A program made the translations under genes and the position numbers. The notes beneath the pieces were generated by a model that searched no databases, was not told where the DNA came from, and saw only the letters and a list, made by a program, of their open reading frames with translations. Shown here one piece after another: positions 7,166 through 14,645 of a DNA stretch of 34,029 bases. Each line of letters starts with the position of its first letter. Position 1 is the stretch's first letter. Origin of the DNA: an uncultured Bacteroidales bacterium. GTDB lineage: Bacteria; Bacteroidota; Bacteroidia; Bacteroidales; UBA932. The stretch covers positions 1 to 34,029 of the forward strand of contig ONMJ01000022.1 in NCBI GenBank assembly GCA_900318955.1, in the 5' to 3' direction.

Positions 7166-10100
7166 TTAGTATCTAAGCTGGAGGCTGAACATTACGATAC
7201 GAGCCTTAGGATAGGCATTGAAGTCGTAACGTCTGAGGGTTGAGCCGCCGCTGCTGGTTGAAACGTCGGGGTCGAAGCCGGCATATTTCTTTAGGAGGAA
7301 GAGGTTGTCTCCACTCACACTCAGCTTGAGGTCTCTGAGGTTGCCGCTAGTGAGTTTTCTCATATCGAAGGTGTAGCTCAAAGAAGCCGACTTAAGCCTC
7401 AGGTAAGAAGCATCGTAGAGGATGCGGGTACTTGGAAGCTGGTCGTACGAACCTGCACGCGGAATATCGGATTCGGGATTTCTGATGGGATGCCATGCAT
7501 TCTGCATGTAGCGCATCTGGTTGGTGAACTGCGAACCGTTTCCGTTGAAAAGCTCCGGAATATTGTAGATCTTTCCACCAAGGGAGTAGTTGAAGTAGAT
7601 GCTCAGGGCAAATCCGTGGATGTTGAAGGTATTCTGGAGACCTCCGTAGACGAGGGCGTCAGCACTTCCTAGGTAAATCAGGTCATTCTTGTCAAGAATA
7701 CCGTCATTATTGATATCCAGATACTTGCTGTGACCTACTGATTTGTACTTGGAAACGTAGGTGTGGGTGATGGCATTTCTGTCAAGTTCTTCCTGATTAT
7801 GCCAAACACCGGCATCCTGGAATCCCCAGAGGGCGTTGAGCGGATATCCCTTTACATAACCATACATTCTGTAGTTGGTAGCATAGTTCGGAGCGTAAGC
7901 ATCTACGAAGTCTTCGCTTCCGATGTCCTCTACCAACTGGGTGTTGTGGGAAAGGGTAAAGCTTGTTGTCCAAGAGAACTTTGGCTTGAGGATATTGTAG
8001 CTCTCGATTGAAAGCTCGACACCCCTGTTGCTGGTCCTACCGATATTGCTCATCACTGAAGAGAATCCGGAGTGATTCGCCACCTGGACATTCAGGAGAA
8101 GGTCCTTGGTCTGGGCGTAGTAAGCTTCGGCCGTAATGTTGAGCCTCTTGTCGAAGAATGCCATGTCGAGGGCGGCGTTGTAGGTGTCAGTGATTTCCCA
8201 TGTAAGGTCGGGAGCTGCAAGACGGTCAACATATGTACCCATGTTCATCGTCGTCCCTCCTTCGCCGTCACCGAATAAGTATGCGTTTGCATTGGTGTTG
8301 ATGCGGGCAAGCGACTGATATGCCGAGATTCCGTTGTTTCCGGCGCGGCCGACACTGAGCCTGAGGGCAAGTTCGTCGACGTTGCGGGCGTTTTTCATGA
8401 ACGGCTCGTTGTGGATGTTCCACTTGACGGCAGCTGAGGGGAAGAACGCCCACTTGCGGTTGGAAGCGAAGTTCGAAGCACCGTCGTAACGGAAGGTCGC
8501 GGTTGCATAATAGCGGCTCTTCCAGTTGTAGTTCAACCTTCCAAGGAAGGATTCAGTCATTCGGAGCGAGTTGCTGGTGGTGACTGTCATGTTCTCCTTG
8601 TCGGGAATTCCCTGCATGTTGTTCCACTTGAGCTGGTCAAGGGTATATCCCTTTCCATTTGCGGTGATGCTGTTGGATTCCGTCCTTGAGAGGGTGAAAC
8701 CACCGAGGACATTAAAGTTATGTCCATTGTCGGTCTCGTATGTCCAGTTGATGGTATTCTCGTTGGAGAGGGTATAATTGTCATATTCGTTCCTCTCTGC
8801 GGTACCACCTTCGCCAACCTTCTTTGCAGGAAGGAAACCTGGCTGGTAGTAGTAGTAATGCCTCTCGTAGGTCTTATAAGTGAACTGGCTCTTGATCACC
8901 AGGTTCTTGACAGGAGTAATCTCCAGATAGGCGGTGTCGTTCATCAACTGGTGGGTGTATTTGTTGGTCACGTTGTTGATGAGGGTGAGAGGCGAATTGA
9001 ATTTCTGTCCAGAGTACCAGAGGTCGTTGAAGTCAGCCTGTGAGTCCAGAAGAGGATTCAGGAAGATGGCGGCGCTCCACCATGACGTACCGGAGATGGT
9101 CGCATTGTTGACCCTCTGGTTACGAAGGGTGTAGTTGAACATGACGCCGACCTTGAGCCACTTGAAGAGCTTGCGGTCGAGATTCAGACGCATCATGTAC
9201 TTGTCTTCACCGCTGTTCTTGATAATACCTTCATTGTCCTGGTATCCAAGGGAGGCAAAATACTGTCCGGCGTCGGTCCTTCCGGAGACGGAAAGGCTGT
9301 AGTTCTGGTAGGGGGCCAGACGGGTTATTACATCCATCCAGTCAGTACCTTCTCCATAGCTGTCCGGATCCTTGTAGGGGAATGCTGACATCGGAGCGTT
9401 GACTGTTGCATCGGCATTGTTATCCGAGGTGAGGAAGGTGGCGAGGTCGTTACGGAATCTTGCGAACTCAGCGCCGTTCATAATATCCAGCTTATTAGGA
9501 AGCATGGAGAATCCGGCATCAGCGCGGAAGGTGATGTCAGGACGTCCCTGCTTGTTGCTACCTGTCTTTGTGGTGATGACTATGACACCGTTTGCTCCTC
9601 TTGCACCGTAGATGGCGGTGGAAGAAGCATCCTTAAGGATAGTGATGGAAGCAATATCAGCGGAGTTGATATCGTTGAGGTCGTTGATACCGTCGATTAC
9701 ACCGTCGACCACGATAAGAGGTTCATTCGTTGCGGTAATGGAACGGGTACCACGGATACGAATTGAAGTGGTTGCACCAGGCTCACCGGTGGTGGACATG
9801 ATATCGGCACCTGCGACACGGCCCTGAAGGGCATGGTCGACGGAGGCGATAGGAATATCCCTAAGGTTTTTCATGTCAACCGCGGTGGCACTTCCGGTCA
9901 GGTCGGCTTTCTTGACCGAGCCGTATCCGATTACCACCACCTGATCCAACTCATTGGCATTGGTATACATGGTAACGTCTATGACGCTTCGTTTGCCAAC
10001 CTTTTCCTTGAGGTCGTTGTATCCGATATATTGGAATGTCAGGACCTGATCCGGTCGGGCTTTGATGCTGTAGCGACCCTGGGCGTCGGTAGCCGTTCCG

Positions 10101-10261
10101 GTCTTGGTACCCTCGACCATGACAAAGACACCCATCATAGGCTCCTTCTCCTCGTCGAGAACGGTACCAGTGATTGTCCTGGGACCGGCATCCTGAGCAA
10201 ATGACTGCCAAGGTATAAGCATCAGGATCGCTGCTATTATCAATACTGAAAATCTTTTCAT
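7166..10261 (-). CDS. SusC/RagA-family TonB-dependent outer-membrane transporter
   Basis: 1031 residues. A cleavable signal peptide (ends about QSFAQ) is followed by a carboxypeptidase-D-like domain (ITGTVLDEEKEPMMGV ... GRYSIKA), a TonB-box region (ELDQVVVIGYGSVKKADLTGS), the plug (SIRIRGTRS; NEPLIVVDGV; ITILKDASSTAIYGARGANG) and a 22-strand-type barrel ending in SLQLRY with the usual aromatic/hydrophobic close. No STN domain is present, so no anti-sigma coupling is expected. With SusD it would import a bound oligomer using TonB energy. It is fourth in the operon, behind two lipoproteins and a nuclease-fold enzyme, whereas susC is usually first in a locus of this type. Confidence 0.96.
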   Translation of the reverse strand: MKRFSVLIIAAILMLIPWQSFAQDAGPRTITGTVLDEEKEPMMGVFVMVEGTKTGTATDAQGRYSIKARPDQVLTFQYIGYNDLKEKVGKRSVIDVTMYTNANELDQVVVIGYGSVKKADLTGSATAVDMKNLRDIPIASVDHALQGRVAGADIMSTTGEPGATTSIRIRGTRSITATNEPLIVVDGVIDGINDLNDINSADIASITILKDASSTAIYGARGANGVIVITTKTGSNKQGRPDITFRADAGFSMLPNKLDIMNGAEFARFRNDLATFLTSDNNADATVNAPMSAFPYKDPDSYGEGTDWMDVITRLAPYQNYSLSVSGRTDAGQYFASLGYQDNEGIIKNSGEDKYMMRLNLDRKLFKWLKVGVMFNYTLRNQRVNNATISGTSWWSAAIFLNPLLDSQADFNDLWYSGQKFNSPLTLINNVTNKYTHQLMNDTAYLEITPVKNLVIKSQFTYKTYERHYYYYQPGFLPAKKVGEGGTAERNEYDNYTLSNENTINWTYETDNGHNFNVLGGFTLSRTESNSITANGKGYTLDQLKWNNMQGIPDKENMTVTTSNSLRMTESFLGRLNYNWKSRYYATATFRYDGASNFASNRKWAFFPSAAVKWNIHNEPFMKNARNVDELALRLSVGRAGNNGISAYQSLARINTNANAYLFGDGEGGTTMNMGTYVDRLAAPDLTWEITDTYNAALDMAFFDKRLNITAEAYYAQTKDLLLNVQVANHSGFSSVMSNIGRTSNRGVELSIESYNILKPKFSWTTSFTLSHNTQLVEDIGSEDFVDAYAPNYATNYRMYGYVKGYPLNALWGFQDAGVWHNQEELDRNAITHTYVSKYKSVGHSKYLDINNDGILDKNDLIYLGSADALVYGGLQNTFNIHGFALSIYFNYSLGGKIYNIPELFNGNGSQFTNQMRYMQNAWHPIRNPESDIPRAGSYDQLPSTRILYDASYLRLKSASLSYTFDMRKLTSGNLRDLKLSVSGDNLFLLKKYAGFDPDVSTSSGGSTLRRYDFNAYPKARIVMFSLQLRY

Positions 10262-10291
10262 TTTGTTGGTTTTATGAGGATTGCAGGAACC

Positions 10292-11173
10292 TTACTTTTT
10301 AATTCTGAATATTGCGCACACGGGGTAGTGATCCGATACGCCGCTCAGTGTGAAATCATCCTTCAGGATTCGGGCGGAAACTACATTCGACGCCATTGCC
10401 TTGGAACCGAAAATATAGTCGATTCGAGTGCCGCCCGTGGTTGAACTCTGGAAGGCGGAGTGAGCCTCGTGCACAAGATCGAAGTATCCGCTACTGAGAA
10501 CCTCGTTCTGCGCGCGGTATTCCCATGTACCGGCTGTATTTGCCTTGTCATAGGGTGACGGGCTGTTGAAATCGCCCATCATTAGCCATGAGGGTTCCTC
10601 AGGATACTGCCTGATAGTGTTGTCGAGATATGTTGTGATTTCAGAGAGGCGGTAGTCTTCTCCCGTTCCGGAAGCACCCACATTATGAGGCCAGGTGCTG
10701 AAGGGGTAAAGATGGAGAACCACAAAGTTGATTCCGTTGATCTTGGCATGGATTGCTCCACGTGCTCCGTCAGGATAGTCCAGCATGCGGACTACGTCCT
10801 CGATGGGATATCTGGAAGTGAGGCCCACAGTGTAACCGGAGTTGTTGGGGTTTAGAACAGCGTATTCATGTCCCCATCTCTTTGCAAGGGCACCGAGGGA
10901 GGTCTCGGAGAAGCCGTTGCATTCCTCAAGGGCGAGAACATCCGGATCCTGTTCTTTTACCCATGCGACAAAGTTGTCGTAATTATTACCCTTGTCAGCG
11001 ACCATCCCCTGGAGGATATTGTAATTGACGACCTTGAAGGTCCCATACTCAACATTGCTGCCTGCATTGACATCGATATTGGGCTCGGGCTCGACGGTGG
11101 GAGTCTTGGTGCAGCCTGCTAGAAGGGCCACAGAAAGCATCAGAGATGATGCGATATAATATAACTTTCTCAT
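10292..11173 (-). CDS. Endonuclease/exonuclease/phosphatase (EEP) family lipoprotein
   Basis: 293 residues. A lipoprotein signal ends at Cys21 (LAGC), then a Pro/Glu linker. The EEP fold fills residues 46-293 with all expected motifs: Asn52 (VVNYNILQG), Glu83 (LALEECN), His154 (VVLHLYP), Asp201/Asn203 (MMGDFNSPS), Asp252 (TRIDYIF) and Asp281-His282 (SDHYPV). The superfamily cleaves phosphoester bonds with a divalent metal, and its members include DNase I-like nucleases, sphingomyelinases and inositol-phosphate phosphatases. Lipid anchoring and its place between the binding proteins and susC suggest surface cleavage of a phosphodiester polymer before uptake (inference). The catalytic core is closely similar to the C-terminal part of the product at 14646-17111 (shared pattern GMxADxxNNYxNFVxWVK). 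Confidence 0.9.
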   Translation of the reverse strand: MRKLYYIASSLMLSVALLAGCTKTPTVEPEPNIDVNAGSNVEYGTFKVVNYNILQGMVADKGNNYDNFVAWVKEQDPDVLALEECNGFSETSLGALAKRWGHEYAVLNPNNSGYTVGLTSRYPIEDVVRMLDYPDGARGAIHAKINGINFVVLHLYPFSTWPHNVGASGTGEDYRLSEITTYLDNTIRQYPEEPSWLMMGDFNSPSPYDKANTAGTWEYRAQNEVLSSGYFDLVHEAHSAFQSSTTGGTRIDYIFGSKAMASNVVSARILKDDFTLSGVSDHYPVCAIFRIKK

Positions 11174-11176
11174 GGC

Positions 11177-13312
11177 TTACTTCTTATAACGGATTGCTGA
11201 ATAACAGATATCGAGATAGCCATTGTTCTTGGAGAGCGGACCTCCATTGTTCCATCCTGTTGCACTCTCTATCATGTCCCTGGAAGGAATAATCCTTACC
11301 ATGGCTACATCATGTCCGAGAATTTCGGCAGGGAGGGCATAGAAGTTGGGCTTTTCTCCGGAAATCTGGTGGAACATAGTCTTGGGGCTCCAGGTTGCGG
11401 TCGGCGGGATGAAGAATTCGTCCCCGACTTTCTTCCATGTTGCACCTTCGTCAATACTGTACTCTACATTCCAGAAAGGCGGACTTGTCTGGCTATGGTG
11501 GCGGGTTGTAAATGCAAGGGAAGCGAATGAACCGGAAAGGCCCTTTGTGGAGAAGCGCCAGACGGCGTAGTTCGGCTCTCCTGCGGCAGCATCCCACCAT
11601 GTGTTGAAACCGTAGATGGCGTTACCGACAGTCTTGGTGTAGTCCGAAGGATGGCAATAACCTGAAGTAATAACCGGCCATAGACCCTTGCAGTGATAGA
11701 AGAAGCCCTTACCGTAGGTGGGCTCTATTCCCCAGTATGTTGCAGGGGGATAGTCGTCGATATTGAATGACGGATCGGGATGGACTCGGCGAGCATGCCC
11801 GTCGGAGGCATTGTCGGCCCATTCGGTGATGACCGTGGTATAGCTATCCTTTGCGGAAGCAGTAACCTGGATGTCGGCCTTGTTGCAACTACGTATCTGG
11901 TAGCGGCCTAGGCTCTGGGCACTGTCAGGATTATATCTCTGGCTCTGCTCATGGACGAGGATGCCGCTTACCTTGCCCTGTCCCTGCGGAACGGGGAAGT
12001 TGTTGATCCAAGGGCACATGGAGTTGAAAAGCTGGTAAATCCAGTCTCCATGAATGTCGGCAACCACGCTTGCGAGTTTGGCCTGACGGGCGCGGTATCC
12101 ATAATTCATAAGGCAGATCATACCCCTGCGGATAGGATATTCGCATTTTTTCAAAGTGACGTATGTATAGATATCTTCGTCCTTCAGATCCCTGATATAG
12201 CGATTCTTTACCGGGATATCTTCAGCCGTACCGACAACACTGGAAATATAGTGCTCAGCCTGAACTCCGGAGAGGGTGTACCTGACGGGGTTACTCTCCC
12301 TCTTGAGGGTCAGTCCCTTCAGCCAAAGCTTGGTCTTTGCAAATCGGACAGTCTGGTTGGCTTCTATTGAAGAAGTGATAATCCTGAATCCCAGCGATCC
12401 GTCCTCGTTTTCAAGGTACACGGTAGTGTCGTCGACGGTGTAGTCTACACCCTTGTATGTGGCGGTAGGAGATGCCGGGTCGCCGCTTGAAGTCTCAGAG
12501 TCAATTGTTTCCCCCATATTTCTTCCGTCGCGGTCGCTCACCACAAGACCTTCGATGGAGATATCGTCCTGAATTACCATCTCTCCGTCGGCAGTGAGAA
12601 GATTCCTCACATCCTGGAAGGTCTTAAGGACGGTGCTCTCGGTACCTCCGGGGATTCCCTGGGTAATCCGGGTCGAAGTGCTGTGTGTGTTGCCCCATTC
12701 ATCTTTATAGGTAATAGTGACAGTTGCCTTGCGCTCTGCGAACTTGGTGTTCTCGTCAACCTTTATGACAATCCTTCCAAGGTCATCGCGGAGGATAGGA
12801 GTAAGCCAGCCTTCACCGCCTTCGTCCCAAGTGGTAGCAACAGTGAAATGTTCAAATTCAGATACAGGGACATTGGTGTCAAAAAGGGTGGAATCGGCAC
12901 CTGCCACGCATGAGAAGTTGAGATTCTCGGCTTCGATTGCAACAGACGGCTCAATTCCATACTGGTTGAGAAAAACAGTATCGATTGTGGCCTTTGAGTT
13001 GGAGCTCACCAGGACCATTCCCTGGCGGATAAGTCCGTTGTTGGCGCGGTACTTGACGGTGACTTTTCCGTTCCCGTTGCCGGTGTTTTCCCCTTCGATG
13101 GATGCCCATGTAGCGGTGTCGTATCCAAGGGAAGCTTTCCACTGGCCATTGGAGGTGACGGCAATGTCCTTCGTTCCGGCCTCTGAACTTATGGTGACCG
13201 AAGTGGACTTTCCATAGGTCCCGGGTTCAATCTCCACGGGGACCTCTTCCTGGCAGGAAAGAGCCGCTCCGACGAGCATCAAAATGATTGATAATTTAGT
13301 TATGGGTTTCAT
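11177..13312 (-). CDS. Surface lipoprotein with BACON-like and DUF5689-like domains (paralogue of 2694-4940)
   Basis: 711 residues. A lipoprotein signal ends at Cys20 (ALSC), followed by QEEVPVEIE. Two BACON-like folds (about 35-120 and 120-220; signatures NGQWKAS and TVFLNQYG) precede a DUF5689-like region (about 230-470: ISIEGLVVSDRDGRN; GRYQIRSCNKAD). The C-terminal part has YGFNTWWD, WRFSTKGLSG and WNVEYSIDEGATWKKVG, which line up with the same features in the protein from 2694-4940, so the two are paralogues placed at opposite sides of the transporter genes. No catalytic residues are recognised. It ends 3 bases before the EEP gene. DUF5689-type proteins commonly accompany EEP enzymes in this phylum (from memory, not checked). 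A substrate-capturing role is inferred. Confidence 0.75.
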   Translation of the reverse strand: MKPITKLSIILMLVGAALSCQEEVPVEIEPGTYGKSTSVTISSEAGTKDIAVTSNGQWKASLGYDTATWASIEGENTGNGNGKVTVKYRANNGLIRQGMVLVSSNSKATIDTVFLNQYGIEPSVAIEAENLNFSCVAGADSTLFDTNVPVSEFEHFTVATTWDEGGEGWLTPILRDDLGRIVIKVDENTKFAERKATVTITYKDEWGNTHSTSTRITQGIPGGTESTVLKTFQDVRNLLTADGEMVIQDDISIEGLVVSDRDGRNMGETIDSETSSGDPASPTATYKGVDYTVDDTTVYLENEDGSLGFRIITSSIEANQTVRFAKTKLWLKGLTLKRESNPVRYTLSGVQAEHYISSVVGTAEDIPVKNRYIRDLKDEDIYTYVTLKKCEYPIRRGMICLMNYGYRARQAKLASVVADIHGDWIYQLFNSMCPWINNFPVPQGQGKVSGILVHEQSQRYNPDSAQSLGRYQIRSCNKADIQVTASAKDSYTTVITEWADNASDGHARRVHPDPSFNIDDYPPATYWGIEPTYGKGFFYHCKGLWPVITSGYCHPSDYTKTVGNAIYGFNTWWDAAAGEPNYAVWRFSTKGLSGSFASLAFTTRHHSQTSPPFWNVEYSIDEGATWKKVGDEFFIPPTATWSPKTMFHQISGEKPNFYALPAEILGHDVAMVRIIPSRDMIESATGWNNGGPLSKNNGYLDICYSAIRYKK

Positions 13313-13324
13313 GGCTGGTTCCTT

Positions 13325-14362
13325 TTATTTATCTTTTTCTAATTGATCCACCCAGGCGAGCCCGCCGATGAGATTGTCCCAATGCTCACGGTTGATTGTG
13401 AACAGGTAGAAGTTGTCAATGAATACCCTGCTTGGAGAGGCGTTCGTGTATTCTCCGTCCATTACCCTGATACGGGTGGAAGAGGAAAGCATGTTTCCGG
13501 GCTTTGAGACCACGTAGAAGCGGTTCCCGACATTTGTCCACATACTTTTTGCCAGCTCTTCTGCATTCGGGTCCAAATTTGGAACCTTGACGGTCTTGAC
13601 TTTGCTTCCGTCGGAGAATTCTCCGCCTCCAGTGACTTCAACTGTAAGAGTGACATCGTCTTTGACGCCGTCTTTGTCTGCGTACGCAACCGCGTCGAAG
13701 TAAACAAGGAGTACGGTGTCCCTGTAGAAGTTGGAGTTGTAGGGAGAGATGAGGTCTGCTCCGTGTGAAGCGTCGTCACCCAGCTGGATGAAGCCGTTAC
13801 GACCATAGCAGTAGGCTTCGTCGAGCCCGGGGCCCTTCGTAGAAGACCAGCCTTCGTCGGCCTGGGCTTCTGTCCAAAGGGAAATCAGACGGCCGCCGAG
13901 ACCCTCCAGAGGGTTGGCAGAGCCATACTGAAGGAAGGAGAAATTGCTTCCGGAGCGGGAGGCGAATCCTTGGTTCACCTGCACGAAGTTGTTGAGATAC
14001 TTCTCCGGAGCCATCAGGGAGATCGTCCCGGTCCTGCGGAACGGAGCGCCTTCCTGGTCCTTTACAGTGAAGGTGATGATATCCTTTCCAGTGGCGGCGT
14101 CATGCCGTTTTCCTTCAAGGGTCAGCCAGTCCTTCACCGTGGAAGCAGTCTCGAACTTCATCGTGTACTCCACATTGGCATCCACGTAAAGGGAATAGGT
14201 GCCTCCTTCCGCAATGTTGACCTGAGGGTTATATGTGCCCTTCTCGTCAGCCTTGTCGGAAGCCAGCAGGTATTCTCCACGGGACCAGTCTTTCTCCTCA
14301 CAGCCGACAAGAGCAGTCAGCGCAAGAAGTGCAGTCAGGATGAATAGATTCTGTTTAGCCAT
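13325..14362 (-). CDS. BACON-type lipoprotein, first gene of the SusCD/nuclease operon
   Basis: 345 residues from the Met of MAKQNLF. An upstream in-frame ATG at 14482 is rejected because it lies before the promoter at 14411-14442. A lipoprotein signal ends at Cys21 (LVGC), followed by EEKDW. Residues about 45-150 form a BACON-like fold (VEYTMKFETASTVKDWLTLEG; NNFVQVNQG). Residues about 155-340 look like a jelly-roll binding module (SFLQYGSANPLEGLGG ... RVFIDNFYLF). No enzymatic motif is seen. The predicted 5' untranslated region is about 40 bases. As the lead gene of the operon it should be strongly expressed once the promoter is derepressed. Function beyond surface binding is unknown. Confidence 0.75.
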   Translation of the reverse strand: MAKQNLFILTALLALTALVGCEEKDWSRGEYLLASDKADEKGTYNPQVNIAEGGTYSLYVDANVEYTMKFETASTVKDWLTLEGKRHDAATGKDIITFTVKDQEGAPFRRTGTISLMAPEKYLNNFVQVNQGFASRSGSNFSFLQYGSANPLEGLGGRLISLWTEAQADEGWSSTKGPGLDEAYCYGRNGFIQLGDDASHGADLISPYNSNFYRDTVLLVYFDAVAYADKDGVKDDVTLTVEVTGGGEFSDGSKVKTVKVPNLDPNAEELAKSMWTNVGNRFYVVSKPGNMLSSSTRIRVMDGEYTNASPSRVFIDNFYLFTINREHWDNLIGGLAWVDQLEKDK

Positions 14363-14378
14363 AGATTGACTTGTGTTA

Positions 14379-14621
14379 TTAAAAGGTTTTGATGTTGTTA
14401 TAGTAATAGACAAATATACCGCCGAATTTGAAATAAAGCAAATTCGGCGGTACAAAATCGATAGCCCTTTTGGCGTAGACATCGATAAACTCGCTTCTTT
14501 CAGCGTTCGGATCGTTATGAACGCAGGAAGAAACGGTCATCGGGGCGGCTGCGATCAATCCTGCTCCGAGAAGAGTCCCGGCCAGGCTTTTCAGACTGCT
14601 CACGAATCTGTTGTTTGACAT
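14379..14621 (-). CDS. Possible small lipoprotein ORF (80 codons) running into the next operator
   Basis: The first half looks genuinely coding: a signal peptide (SLKSLAGTLLGAGLIAAAP) ending in VSSC, then VHNDPNAERSEF, with GC-rich third positions. It begins 24 bases after the upstream EEP gene, so it could be its last cistron. The second half is encoded by the operator and promoter of the seven-gene operon (PPNLLYFKFGGIFVYYY) and is probably not conserved protein. It may be a real short lipoprotein, or the remnant of a longer gene cut when the promoter region arrived. No family is recognised. Confidence 0.4.
   Translation of the reverse strand: MSNNRFVSSLKSLAGTLLGAGLIAAAPMTVSSCVHNDPNAERSEFIDVYAKRAIDFVPPNLLYFKFGGIFVYYYNNIKTF
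14411..14452 (-). promoter_or_regulatory. Promoter of the seven-gene SusCD/nuclease operon with palindromic operator
   Basis: Minus-strand promoter: -33 TTTG (14439-14442), 20-base spacer, -7 TATATTTG (14411-14418). A perfect inverted repeat with 14-base arms (14417-14430 and 14439-14452; TACCGCCGAATTTG and its complement) around an 8-base A-rich centre covers the -33 and touches the -7. It matches the repeat at the Fur-family promoter (2619-2659) in both arms and in its position relative to the promoter. Start of transcription is predicted near 14405. Confidence 0.82.
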
Positions 14622-14645
14622 AAATGAAATGATTAGTTAAAATAA

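Noticed and set aside
2694-14362. Ordinary polysaccharide utilization locus
   Set aside because: SusC and SusD are present, but no CAZyme, sulfatase or typical sugar-sensing regulator gene was found in or beside the operon; the only enzymes are of the EEP fold.
14417-14452. Palindrome read as a Rho-independent terminator
   Set aside because: No T-run follows on the minus strand, and the repeat overlaps a consensus -33 and abuts a consensus -7 box, as does its copy at 2619-2659. An operator explains both sites better.
14363-14482. Upstream ATG at 14482 as the start of the first operon gene
   Set aside because: It lies before the promoter (-7 box at 14411-14418), and the extra residues would displace the clear lipoprotein signal beginning MAKQNLF.
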